Assembly: GCA_016714225.1 (NCBI GenBank)
Contig: JADJNS010000001.1
Location: 62,001-126,000, forward strand
Reading direction: 5' to 3'
Length of the DNA stretch: 64,000 bases
DNA from: Archangiaceae bacterium
Lineage (GTDB): Bacteria > Myxococcota > Myxococcia > Myxococcales > Myxococcaceae
The translations under genes were made by a program, and so were the position numbers. Below, one piece after another: positions 1 through 10,033 of this stretch (position 1 is its first letter; each line of letters opens with the position of its first letter). The notes under the pieces are model-generated. The model did no database searches, had not been told where the DNA came from, and saw nothing but the letters and a program-made list of their open reading frames with translations.

Positions 1-458
1 CCGAGGTCGCGCAAGAGACGTTTCTCTCGGCCTGGCGCTCGCTTGGGCAGCTGAGCGGAGATCAGTTCAGCCACTGGGTGCACCGCATCGCCGCCAACCG
101 CGCGCTGATGCGGCTGCGTCACCAGAAGGTGGCAAACCAGGTCGAAGAGAGCATCGAGTCGCCGAAGTTCAACGCGCGGGGCTCGCTCATCGAGTCGGTG
201 GCCGACTGGGCCCCGACCGCCGAGGGGGCGTCGCTCGACGCCGAGCTGCGGCGGGCCATCGAAGAAGCCTCGCAGTCGCTGCCCGAGAGCGCCCGGCAGG
301 TGTTCCTGCTGCACGACGTCGAGGGCCTCGACTACCAGCAGATCAGCGAGATCACGAAAGATTCGGTCGCTGCGCTGAAGAGCCGGCTGCACCGGGCGCG
401 GCTGGCGATGCGGGCGGCCATCGACCGGTTTTACGCCGAGAAGGGGTCCGAGCCGTGA
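1..458 (+). CDS. ECF-type RNA polymerase sigma factor, 5'-truncated
   Basis: The window opens inside this gene; the frame is open from base 3. The first visible residues (EVAQETFLSAWRSLG) match the end of sigma region 2, the core-binding and -10 recognition helices. Residues ESARQVFLLHDVEGLDYQQI and the following helix, ending in LKSRLHRARLAMR, match sigma region 4.2, the -35 binding helix-turn-helix of ECF sigma factors. The 5' part including region 2.1 lies outside the window. It is followed 55 bp later by a zinc-finger anti-sigma-like gene on the same strand, the usual sigma/anti-sigma pairing. The family assignment is firm; the regulon cannot be told from here. Confidence 0.9.
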   Translation, partial: EVAQETFLSAWRSLGQLSGDQFSHWVHRIAANRALMRLRHQKVANQVEESIESPKFNARGSLIESVADWAPTAEGASLDAELRRAIEEASQSLPESARQVFLLHDVEGLDYQQISEITKDSVAALKSRLHRARLAMRAAIDRFYAEKGSEP

Positions 459-513
459 AACCCCATTTGGCGCCGCGCATCTACTCTGCGTACGATTCGA
501 GGTCGTCACGCTG

Positions 514-747
514 ATGCACACCTGTAAGGAAGCCATCGAGCTGCTGGCCGCGTACCTCGACGGTGAGCTGCCGCCGGCCCAGAAGCAGGCCCTCGAAGAG
601 CACCTCGGAGCGTGCGCGCCCTGCGTCGACTTCGTGGCCACCTATCGACAGACGCCGGGACTGTGCAAGAAGGCGCTGGAAGCGAAGATGCCGAAGGACC
701 TGGCCGACTCGCTCAGCGCATTTCTTCGTAAGCACACCGCGGCGTGA
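514..747 (+). CDS. Short zf-HC2 anti-sigma factor
   Basis: A 77-residue soluble protein with the zinc-finger anti-sigma signature H30-x3-C34-x2-C37 plus C4, in the context AAYLDGELPP...EEHLGACAPC. This is the zf-HC2/ZAS domain that binds and inhibits an ECF sigma factor. No transmembrane helix follows, so it would act in the cytoplasm, unlike membrane-anchored anti-sigma proteins. It lies just downstream of the ECF sigma gene. Its TGA stop overlaps the GTG start of the next gene (GTGA, 744-747), so the radical SAM gene is probably translated by coupling. The start ATG at 514 follows a short gap after the sigma stop. Confidence 0.85.
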   Translation: MHTCKEAIELLAAYLDGELPPAQKQALEEHLGACAPCVDFVATYRQTPGLCKKALEAKMPKDLADSLSAFLRKHTAA

Positions 748-1808
748 GTCTGAACCTCAAGAACCTCGACTTCGACGAGCTGTCGAGCGCGCTGGCGCCG
801 GCGGGCTCGTCGCGCACCGCGACGCTCAAGCTGTTCGCCAGCGTGTTCGCCCACGGCGCCACCTCGATGGCCGACGTGCGGCAGGCGCGCATGGTGCCGG
901 CGGGAGTGCGCGACTGGGTACAGGCGAACGGCGAGCTCACGGCGCTGCAGGTCGTCGAGCGGCGCAAGGCCGACGACGGCTTCGTTAAGTACCTGTTCGA
1001 GTCTGGGCTCGGTGGGCGCTTCGAGGCGGTGCGCATACCGCTCTTCGACGAGAAGTACGTGGTGTGCATCTCGAGCCAGGTGGGCTGCGCCCTGGCGTGC
1101 GACTTCTGCGCGACCGGCCGCATGGGCTTCAAGCGCAACCTCGAGACCTGGGAGATGGTCGACCAGGTGCTCGCCATTCGCGCCGAGGCCGACCGACCGG
1201 TGCGCGGCGCGGTGTTCATGGGCATGGGCGAGCCGCTGCTCAACTACGAGAACGCCACCCGCGCGGCGCGCATTCTGTGCCACCCGGCGGGCCTGAGCAT
1301 CTCGGGCAAGTCGATCACCTTCTCCACCGCGGGCTGGGTGCCGGGCATTCGGCGCTACCTGCGCGAAGGGCTGCCCTACCGGCTGGCGTTCAGCATCACC
1401 TCGGCGATTCCCGAGAAGCGCGCGCAGGTGCTGCCGGTCGAGCGCACCTGGCCGCTGCCGGTGCTGGTCGAAGAGATTCGCCGCTACGCCACCGAGCGCC
1501 GAGAGCGGGCGATGCTCGCCTACGTCGCCATCAAGGGCTTCAACACCGGACGCGAAGACGCCGAGGCGCTGGCGCGGCTGTTCGACGGCGTGCCGGTGAA
1601 GATCGACCTCATCGACGTCACCGACCCCAGCGGGAAGTACCAGCCTCCCGACGCCGACGAGCTCTCGCGCTTCCGCGACTACTTGCAGGTGGTCAAGGCG
1701 CCCATCGCCCGCCGGTACTCGGGCGGCAAGGAGATCGGCGCCGCCTGCGGCACGCTCGAGGCCAGCCAGCGCGGCGGTACCGTGCTCGCGCTCACCGCTC
1801 CGGCCTGA
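744..1808 (+). CDS. rlmN: RlmN-family radical SAM RNA methyltransferase
   Basis: A 354-residue protein of the RlmN/Cfr family, which methylates C2 (or C8) of an adenine in 23S rRNA. The [4Fe-4S] cluster motif C115-x3-C119-x2-C122 is present (QVGCALACDFC), as is the GMGEPLLNY SAM-binding motif. Both Cys of the ping-pong mechanism are visible: C108 in VVCISSQ and C335 in AACGTL. Length is typical. The segment LAFSITSAIPEKRAQVLPV departs from the usual LAISLHA-type stretch, so this may be a divergent paralog rather than the housekeeping RlmN. It starts at GTG 744, inside the stop of the anti-sigma gene, which ties it unusually to a stress-sigma operon. Confidence 0.85.
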   Translation: MSLNLKNLDFDELSSALAPAGSSRTATLKLFASVFAHGATSMADVRQARMVPAGVRDWVQANGELTALQVVERRKADDGFVKYLFESGLGGRFEAVRIPLFDEKYVVCISSQVGCALACDFCATGRMGFKRNLETWEMVDQVLAIRAEADRPVRGAVFMGMGEPLLNYENATRAARILCHPAGLSISGKSITFSTAGWVPGIRRYLREGLPYRLAFSITSAIPEKRAQVLPVERTWPLPVLVEEIRRYATERRERAMLAYVAIKGFNTGREDAEALARLFDGVPVKIDLIDVTDPSGKYQPPDADELSRFRDYLQVVKAPIARRYSGGKEIGAACGTLEASQRGGTVLALTAPA

Positions 1809-2168
1809 TTTTTTCGGGCGCTCGACGCTCGCCGGGTCTGCGGGGCTCGGAGCGTGGGTGGTGCGCTCGAGAGCGAGGCGCCGTGTGCGCCGGCTTTCAC
1901 CTCGTCATCTGCGTTTCCAAGGCGCTTGCCGAGACGCCGGTGCGCTGCGGCTGTCAGGGCGCCCGCGAGAGGCTCCGAGTGACGGGGTACCGCGTGGGTG
2001 CGCGGCTCGTCACGGTGGCGGCTCGCGCCCGCTGCCTCGGCCCCGCGCGCTGCGGCGGCCCCTCCTCGTGCGAGCAGCTCCTTGGGCGTGGTGCGCTCTG
2101 CACCGAGGCTGACGGGCACGGTGGCTGCCCGGCCCGCGCCGACGTACCTCGCGGCACCCAGGCTTTTT

Positions 2169-2224
2169 CGTTCTGACCGCGTTTTTCGTCGCCCGCGACG
2201 AAAAGCCCTGTCAGTTCGATTTCT
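2169..2224. repeat. Palindromic intergenic repeat, copy 1
   Basis: Core hairpin at 2183-2204: TTTTCGTCG, a CCCG loop, then CGACGAAAA (9-bp stem). The flanks read cgttctgaccg... on the left and ...gccctgtcagttcgattt on the right. The same unit recurs 82 bp downstream (2251) and, with flanks in reverse orientation, at about 37930. It looks like a REP-type dispersed element. Confidence 0.7.
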
Positions 2225-2250
2225 GAGCCGCTCGCGGCAAGGGGTCGGTG

Positions 2251-2305
2251 CGTTCTGACCGCGTTTCTCGTCGCCCGCGACGAAAGCCCTGTCCGTTCGA
2301 TTTTG
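2251..2305. repeat. Palindromic intergenic repeat, copy 2
   Basis: Direct repeat of the 2169 unit: cgttctgaccgcgttt, the core TCGTCG-CCCG-CGACGA, then gccctgtccgttcgattt. It differs by only a few bases, including c for t at the left arm, which shortens the stem. The 82-bp period suggests a tandem duplication. Confidence 0.7.
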
Positions 2306-2578
2306 CCGGTGCCGCGCCGGGGGCGGCCCGCGTGCGCAGGCTCGAGCGAGGGCTCTTCATTCGCGAGCACGGAGGACGCGCGTGGCTGCTGCGCCGAGAA
2401 GACCCTGCCGTGCCCTCGTCTGCCCAGCGCGGGTGGACGGGCCCACTCGCCCCTCGCTCTCTAGGGAGCCTCGCCCCCGACCGTGCGCTGGGGCGGGCTC
2501 GAGATGAGCGCGACGCGTGACACCCTCATCGCGCCCGCCAACACAGGGTGCCGCCCGCTGCGCTAAGCGGTCGCCCCC

Positions 2579-3307
2579 ATGAGAGCGCTCGCCGTGATGC
2601 TGTCGTCGATGCTGTGCGCCTGCAGCGCGGCGATGCAGGCGCCGCAGGACTCGGGCGTTCCGTTCGACGCGGGTCTGCACGACGCAGGCACCGAGGACGC
2701 GGGCGTGACCGACGCCGGCACCCTGCCCGACTCGGGCGTGGCCGACGCCGGTGGGCAGCCCGATGCAGGCAAGGCCGCCAACTGCGCGTCGACCTTCGGT
2801 GACGCGCTCACCAACTCGTTCGGTCGCGTCGACGGCACGGTGACCGCGGTGGTGGCTCCGGCGGACCAGCAGTGCGCGCTGCCCAACGGCGACCACGTGG
2901 TGGTGCAGCTGTCGATGAACGGCGCCATCTACCGCATGGTGGTGAACGTGCAGGGCAACGGCCAGGACAACCGGGTCGGCCTGCTCACCCGCGAGGGCGC
3001 GCTGCCCAGCGCGTGGGAAGAGGGCTGGCACACCGACGCGGGCCTCGACTACCCGACGCTCGGCGTGCACAGCACCGACTCGGCGTTCGCGCTGCACCCG
3101 ATGGAAGAGCTGATTCCCCTGGTGGTCGACCCGATTCGGGTGGGCTCGAAGATTTCGGTGTTCGCCACCAGCAGCGGCGGAGCCACCGCCGCCAGCGCCC
3201 ACCTCATTCACCGCAACGGCGCGATGCGCGACGGCGCGCTGGTGCTGGAGGCCGACAGCGCCTCACCGCACTGGCTGCTGTTCCGGTTTCCCAACCAGTC
3301 GTTCTGA
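2579..3307 (+). CDS. Putative lipoprotein, unknown function
   Basis: A 242-residue protein with a short N-terminal signal and a lipobox-like stretch (SSMLCACSA), suggesting lipidation at a Cys near residue 14-16. An Asp/Ala/Gly-rich linker follows (DAGTEDAGVTDAG and similar), of the kind that tethers secreted domains to the surface in myxobacteria. The globular part (about residues 65-242) contains a possible beta-rich fold with two Cys (NCASTF, QQCALPNGDH), but I do not recognise a family. It is convergent with the next gene, 8 bp between stops. The start ATG at 2579 places the signal peptide at the N-terminus. Confidence 0.75.
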   Translation: MRALAVMLSSMLCACSAAMQAPQDSGVPFDAGLHDAGTEDAGVTDAGTLPDSGVADAGGQPDAGKAANCASTFGDALTNSFGRVDGTVTAVVAPADQQCALPNGDHVVVQLSMNGAIYRMVVNVQGNGQDNRVGLLTREGALPSAWEEGWHTDAGLDYPTLGVHSTDSAFALHPMEELIPLVVDPIRVGSKISVFATSSGGATAASAHLIHRNGAMRDGALVLEADSASPHWLLFRFPNQSF

Positions 3308-3315
3308 AGCGGGCC

Positions 3316-4281
3316 TCAGCGCGGAGCCGGGTTGAGCCGCGCCAGCTCGTTCGGCGGAAGGGGGCCGACCTTGGCGGTCAGCTCGTGCGTGTCGACCGCC
3401 ACGGTGCGCAGGGCGAAGCTGCCGCGCAGCATGAACTGCTCGACCTCTTTGTCGATGGCCTCGGGCGTGGCGCCGTCGAACATCAGAGAGGGGTCGGCCG
3501 GCTCTGTGTTGGTGAGCGCAGCGAGGTACCTGCCCAGGCCCGCAGGGTGGGTGTTCACCGCGGTGTAGACCAGCGCCCAGCAGTAGCCCTCGAACGCGCG
3601 CAGGTAGGCCTCTTGCTGCAGCGGATGCTCGACCTGCGGAGCGGTGACGTCGCTGAAGCCGAGCGAGCGGTCGCGGCGGTACTTCTCGAGCGAGCTGACG
3701 TTGAGCGCGCCGAGCTCGATGTTCTTGCCGTCGTCGCTCCACGCCAGGGTCTCGACGTAGCCGCCCAGCCCGTACATGAGCCACTTGGGCAGCACGGTCG
3801 AGCTGATCTGCCGGGCCAGCACGATGTGCGCGAGCATCTGGCGCAGCTGACTGCCGGTCGAGACCGCCTGGCCGACCATGTTGTGGTGCACCCAGCGGGT
3901 GGGGCGGCCCCAGAGGTAGATGGCGTGCTCGTTGGTCTCGGGCAAGAGCCGCGAGGCGGCGACCATCTCGCGGCCGAAGCGGTCTTCGAAGTCGATGCCG
4001 TTCTGGTACAGCACCACCTCGACCTTGTTCTCGAAGCGCGGGGCGGTGTTGCCGAACGCCGCCTCGACCGCAGCGAGCTCTGCGGCGATGTCTTGGGCGG
4101 CCTCTTGCGCGGTGCCCGGCGAGAAGTCGGTGACGAGCGTGAACGACGACGTCTCGACCCGCGTCCACCCCGAGGGAGCCGCCGCGCCCTCGCGCTCGAA
4201 GCGCAGCAGGGTGGGACGGGTGGCGAAGGAGCAGGCGCTGCAGCAACCAGCGAGCACCAACGACGCGGCGAGTCGGGTCAT
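3316..4281 (-). CDS. Lipoprotein with degenerate gluzincin-like domain
   Basis: A 321-residue lipoprotein: signal peptide and lipobox (VLAGCCSACS) within the first 20 residues. The body has the layout of the peptidase-MA-like/DUF1570 group: an N-terminal TSSFTLVTDFS strand, a long helix, then AHIVLAR...LPKWLMYGLGGYVE where active members read HELTHV...PxWLxEGLAxYxE. The HExxH zinc motif is replaced by LAHIVLA and the downstream Glu of EGLA by Tyr-Gly, so zinc peptidase activity is unlikely. It begins 30 bp from the divergent SRPBCC gene. Family resemblance is inferred from motif layout only. Confidence 0.7.
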   Translation of the reverse strand: MTRLAASLVLAGCCSACSFATRPTLLRFEREGAAAPSGWTRVETSSFTLVTDFSPGTAQEAAQDIAAELAAVEAAFGNTAPRFENKVEVVLYQNGIDFEDRFGREMVAASRLLPETNEHAIYLWGRPTRWVHHNMVGQAVSTGSQLRQMLAHIVLARQISSTVLPKWLMYGLGGYVETLAWSDDGKNIELGALNVSSLEKYRRDRSLGFSDVTAPQVEHPLQQEAYLRAFEGYCWALVYTAVNTHPAGLGRYLAALTNTEPADPSLMFDGATPEAIDKEVEQFMLRGSFALRTVAVDTHELTAKVGPLPPNELARLNPAPR

Positions 4282-4311
4282 GGCGAAGGCTTAAGTAGTA
4301 GAAGCGCCGGC

Positions 4312-4896
4312 ATGAAAAAAGCCCTGATGGGAGTCGCGGTGCTGGTGGGAGTGCTCGCGCTGGGCGGCTTCATCGCGGTGCAGACCGCGACGGTGGTGCG
4401 GCAGCTGCGCCCGCACGGTGAGCTGAAGGCGAACGGGGTGGCCGAGAAGACCCGCACCGCCGACGCGCTCGACTACAGCGTGGCGATTCAGATTGCCGCG
4501 CCGCCCGCCATCGTCTGGGCCCTGCTGACCGATGCGAAGGGCTACCCGCAGTGGAACTCCACGGTGGTGAAGCTCGACGGCACCATCGCCAAGGGCGAGC
4601 TGATTCAACTGGTGGCCAAGGTCGCGCCCGAGCGCACCTTCTCGCTCAAGGTCAGCGAGCTCGAGAAGCCGCTGCACCTGGTCTGGGAGGACGGCGGCAA
4701 GGCGTTCTCGGGCGTGCGCACCTTCACGCTGACTCCCGGCCCTGACGGCGCTTCGACGGTGTTCGCGATGAGCGAGACGCTGTCGGGCCGCATGCTGCCG
4801 ATGATCGAAGGGTCGCTTCCCGACTTCACACCCGAGTTCAACGGCTTCGCCCGCGACCTGAAGGTGGCGGCGGAGAAGGTCGCTCCCCCGCAGTGA
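4312..4896 (+). CDS. Membrane-anchored SRPBCC/START-like protein
   Basis: A 194-residue protein: an N-terminal transmembrane or uncleaved signal helix (about residues 4-27, GVAVLVGVLALGGFIAV), then an SRPBCC fold running from DYSVAIQIAAPPAIVWALLTD to the C-terminal helix. The signature [IV]xAPxxxVWxLLTD...YPQWN is typical of Polyketide_cyc2/SRPBCC proteins, which bind hydrophobic ligands in a deep pocket. The ligand cannot be inferred. ATG 4312 is chosen because it starts directly with the hydrophobic helix; the longer upstream open frame is an artefact. An 11-bp inverted repeat lies just after the stop, before the encapsulin gene. Confidence 0.8.
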   Translation: MKKALMGVAVLVGVLALGGFIAVQTATVVRQLRPHGELKANGVAEKTRTADALDYSVAIQIAAPPAIVWALLTDAKGYPQWNSTVVKLDGTIAKGELIQLVAKVAPERTFSLKVSELEKPLHLVWEDGGKAFSGVRTFTLTPGPDGASTVFAMSETLSGRMLPMIEGSLPDFTPEFNGFARDLKVAAEKVAPPQ

Positions 4897-4899
4897 CCC

Positions 4900-4935
4900 G
4901 TCCGCCATAAGGGACGAACTGCCGTTATGGTGGAC
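4900..4935. promoter_or_regulatory. Inverted repeat upstream of the encapsulin operon
   Basis: GTCCGCCATAA (4900-4910) and TTATGGTGGAC (4925-4935) form an 11-bp inverted repeat with one mismatch and a 14-bp spacer, 70 bp before the shell gene ATG. It could be an operator, for instance for the XRE-cupin protein encoded in the same operon, or a hairpin terminating the upstream gene. No U-tract follows, which favours an operator. The function is inferred. Confidence 0.45.
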
Positions 4936-5005
4936 GGCGGCAGGTTCCGCTTAGGGGACGCGCCGACGCCGCCTAGATTTCGCGCCCGGGAGAGGGAGAC
5001 CACAC

Positions 5006-5900
5006 ATGGCAGAGAACACCAGTCATTCGATTTCCGAGAAGGAAGCCCGGCAGCTCTCGAACACCACGAAGACGCCGCCGCAGTGGCGCGGGGCGTCTCC
5101 GCGGTGGCTGACCCAGATGATTCCGTGGGTGCCGGTGGAAGCCGGGGTGTACCGGGTGAACCAGGCGATCGACGACGACTTCGCCGCGAAGTGCAGCCCC
5201 GCGCAGGGCGAGCCGCTGCCGGTGGGCACGTCGCACTACGAGACGCAGCCGCGCGAGCACGTGCTCTCGTCGATCGCCACCATCGTCGAGGTCGACGCGC
5301 GCATCTCGGACCTGTTCCGCAGCCCGATGGACCAGGTGAAGGAGCAGCTGACCCTGGCGGTGGAGAAGCTCAAGGAGAAGCAGGAGAACGAGCTGCTCAA
5401 CAACAAGGGCTACGGGCTGCTGCACAACTGCGACCCCGAGATGCGCATCAAGCCGCGCAAGGGCGCGCCCACCCCGGACGACCTCGACGAGCTGATTTCC
5501 ACGGTGTGGAAGGAGCCGGCGTTCTTCCTGGCCCACCCGCGCACCGTCGCGGCGTTCGGGCGCGAGTGCACCCGCCGTGGAGTGCCGCCGCCGACGGTGA
5601 ACCTGTTCGGCTCGCCTTTTCTGACCTGGCGCGGGCTGCCCATCGTTCCGTCGGACAAGCTGCCCATCAAGGCGAACAAGAGCGACGTGCTGCTGATGCG
5701 CGTGGGCGAGCGCAAGCGCGGCGTGGTGGGGTTGTTTCAGCCGGGGCTGCCGGGCGAGGTGTCTCCGTCGCTGTCGGTGCGGCTGATGCAGATCAACCAG
5801 GCCGGCGCGGCGCAGTACCTGCTCACGCTCTACTGCTCGACCGCGGTGCTGGTGCACGACGCGCTCGGCATTCTCGAAGGCGTGAAGCTCGACCACTACC

Positions 5901-5914
<14 letters not shown>
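5006..5914 (+). CDS. Family 2A encapsulin shell protein (SrpI-like)
   Basis: A 302-residue protein that matches, as I recall them, Family 2A encapsulins: HK97-fold shell proteins that self-assemble into protein nanocompartments. The N-terminal arm (HSISEKEARQLSNTTKTPP, then QWRGASPRWLTQMIPWVPVEAGVYRVN), the E-loop-like SHYETQPREHVLSSI and the P- and A-domain region ending VHDALGILEGVKLDHYHEY fit this group. No cyclic-nucleotide-binding insertion is present, which argues for 2A rather than 2B. The next gene, overlapping by 14 bp, is a cysteine desulfurase with a long disordered N-terminus, the known cargo type of this family. A GGGAGAGGGAG ribosome-binding region precedes ATG 5006. The shell would store or manage sulfur in the cytosol. 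Confidence 0.85.
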
Positions 5915-8223
<2,309 letters not shown>

Positions 8224-8233
8224 AACGGCGGTC

Positions 8234-9166
8234 ATGGTGACCGCCCTTCGACCGCACGATGCCCAGGCCCTGATTTCCAAGGGCGAGGTCGACGTGGTCG
8301 ACGTGCGCGACCCCAGCGAGTTCTCGACCGGGCACGTGCCGCGCGCGCGCAACGTGCCGCTCGGCGAGCTGAAGGCCGACCCCCGGGGCAAGCTGCCGCG
8401 CGACCCCGTGCTGCTGGTGTGCGCGAAGGGCGTGCGCTCGCAGACCGCGGCGGGGCTGGCCGAGGCGCTGGGCTTCAAAGACGTCTTCCAGCTCACCGGC
8501 GGCACCAACGCCTGGGTCGACGCCGGGCTCGAGCTCGAGGGGCGGCCGGCTCCCAAGGCCGCGCCCGGCGCGACCGCCGACACGCCCGACGAGAGCTGCG
8601 AGCTACCCGAGCCGGCGCTCGACGCGGTGGTGGGGCAGAACATGAAGGCGCTGCGCACCGAGCGCGGGCTGTCGCTCGACCAGCTGGCGCGGCTCACCGG
8701 GCTGTCGCGCAGCGTGCTGGGGCAAATCGAGCTGGGCAAGACGCCGTCGAGCGTCTCGGTGGTGTGGCGCATCGCGCAGGCGTTCGGAGTGCACTTCTCG
8801 GCGCTGCTCGCCACCAGCGAGCGGCAGCAGAACACCGTGCTGCGCGCCGCCGACGCGAAGCGGCTGGTCGGGCCCGACGACCGCTTCTCGTCGCGCGCGC
8901 TCTACCCGTTCAGCGAGAAGCCGCAGGCCGAGTTCTACGAGCTGTACCTCGCGCCGCACAGCCGCGAAGACGCGCAGGCCCACGCCCACGGCACCCGCGA
9001 GAACCTCATCGTGACCTCGGGGCGCCTCGAGCTCACCTGCGGCTCCGAGAAGTGGGAGCTCGAGAAGGGCGACGCCATCGTCTTCACCGCCGACCAGCCC
9101 CACTCGTACGTCAACACCTCGGGCCAGGAGTGCTGGATGTACCTGGTGATGACCTACGCGCGCTGA
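8234..9166 (+). CDS. Rhodanese-XRE-cupin fusion protein
   Basis: A 310-residue, three-domain protein. Residues 5-100 are a single-domain rhodanese (VVDVRDPSEFSTGHVPRA) with active-site loop C63-AKGVR, which can carry a persulfide. Residues about 130-190 are an XRE helix-turn-helix (GLSLDQLARLTGLSRSVLGQ). Residues about 235-305 are a cupin_2 barrel (RENLIVTSGRLELTCG, GDAIVFTADQPHSYVN). XRE-cupin proteins are small-molecule-responsive regulators; the added rhodanese suggests sensing or handling of sulfane sulfur made by the encapsulated desulfurase. It starts 10 bp after the desulfurase stop, so it is part of the encapsulin operon. Domain calls are firm; the regulatory role is inferred. Confidence 0.85.
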   Translation: MVTALRPHDAQALISKGEVDVVDVRDPSEFSTGHVPRARNVPLGELKADPRGKLPRDPVLLVCAKGVRSQTAAGLAEALGFKDVFQLTGGTNAWVDAGLELEGRPAPKAAPGATADTPDESCELPEPALDAVVGQNMKALRTERGLSLDQLARLTGLSRSVLGQIELGKTPSSVSVVWRIAQAFGVHFSALLATSERQQNTVLRAADAKRLVGPDDRFSSRALYPFSEKPQAEFYELYLAPHSREDAQAHAHGTRENLIVTSGRLELTCGSEKWELEKGDAIVFTADQPHSYVNTSGQECWMYLVMTYAR

Positions 9167-9191
9167 GCTCGCGGTGGTTAGATTGCGGGCC

Positions 9192-9956
9192 ATGCGCCTT
9201 CTCTGCCCGACCCTGCTCGCGCTCGCGCTCACCGCCTGCGGCGCCCCGAAGACCGGCTCGCTCTCGGCCCACATCAGCCTGGACTCGACGGCCGGCTCGA
9301 CGGTCACCACCGACGACGGGTGGGCGTTCAGCTTCACCCACGTGGTGGTGGCGCTGAACGACTTCGCGGTCAGCGGCATGGGCACCGCGGGGTTCAAAGA
9401 GGCGTTCAAGCCGAAGCTGGTCGACTTCATCGGCAAGTCGAGCGTCGACCTGGGCTCGAACGCCGAGGCCACGCCGCAGAAGTACGACTCGATTTCGCTG
9501 ACCCTGTCGCGCGGGGCGAGCGACGAGAACGTGAACCTGTCGAGCGAGCTGCTCAACGACGCGGGCGGCAACCGGCCGCTGTACCTCGAGGGCACCGCGT
9601 CGAAGGGCTCGACCCAGCGCGACTTCAAGCTCGGCATCACCACCGCCATCACCTTTCAGGGCTGCATGCCGGCGGTGACCCTCGACGCCCTGGGGTCGGC
9701 CTCGGTCGAGCTCAAGCTGCACCCGCAGCGGCTGTTCCTCGACGACGCGGGGAAGATGCGGTTCGAGGTGTGGGCGCTGGCCGATGCGTCTCCGCTCGAT
9801 GGGCACGTGACCAACCTCGAGGCCGCGGCGGTGCAGACCTCGAGCCTGCCGGCGGCGCAGTACGGCGGCACCACCGGCTCGCTGGTGACCGTGCTCGAGA
9901 AGCGGGCGCTGACGCTGGTGACGCTGGGCGACTCGGGCAGCTGCTCGACGAAGTAG
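9192..9956 (+). CDS. Putative lipoprotein, unknown function
   Basis: A 254-residue protein with a classic signal and lipobox (LLALALTACGAP) when started at ATG 9192. The body is Ser/Thr-rich with beta-strand character (SLSAHISLDSTAGSTVTT, AFSFTHVVVALNDFAVSG), somewhat like DUF4382-type lipoproteins, though I would not assign it. It lies 25 bp after the rhodanese-XRE-cupin gene on the same strand, so it could be the tail of the encapsulin operon, but nothing in it suggests sulfur metabolism. The alternative start at 9174 would add six residues before the signal. Confidence 0.75.
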   Translation: MRLLCPTLLALALTACGAPKTGSLSAHISLDSTAGSTVTTDDGWAFSFTHVVVALNDFAVSGMGTAGFKEAFKPKLVDFIGKSSVDLGSNAEATPQKYDSISLTLSRGASDENVNLSSELLNDAGGNRPLYLEGTASKGSTQRDFKLGITTAITFQGCMPAVTLDALGSASVELKLHPQRLFLDDAGKMRFEVWALADASPLDGHVTNLEAAAVQTSSLPAAQYGGTTGSLVTVLEKRALTLVTLGDSGSCSTK

Positions 9957-10033
9957 CCGCTCAGCCTGGGGTTGCGACCGTTCATCGTGACGGCCGAATG
10001 CACACCTGACCTTCGCGGGTCTGCTGTGCACCC

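Larger units (their letters stand above)
1809..2578. other. 770-bp non-coding gap with tandem palindromic repeats
   Basis: No ORF here has recognisable protein character or continuity with its neighbours; open frames reflect the lack of stops in GC-rich DNA. The right half carries two copies of a palindromic element (see the repeats at 2169 and 2251). The composition resembles the gap at 37743-38170, which carries a third copy. No clear promoter or RNA gene was recognised. Confidence 0.6.

Noticed and set aside
1809..2578. Searched by eye for tRNA or a small RNA in the first large gap.
   Set aside because: No cloverleaf or terminator-bounded transcript was recognised; only palindromic repeats stand out.
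2872..4311. Long plus-strand open frame running through the 3' end of one lipoprotein and antisense to another into the SRPBCC gene.
   Set aside because: Arg/Ala-rich shadow translation; the real SRPBCC start is ATG 4312 with a hydrophobic helix.
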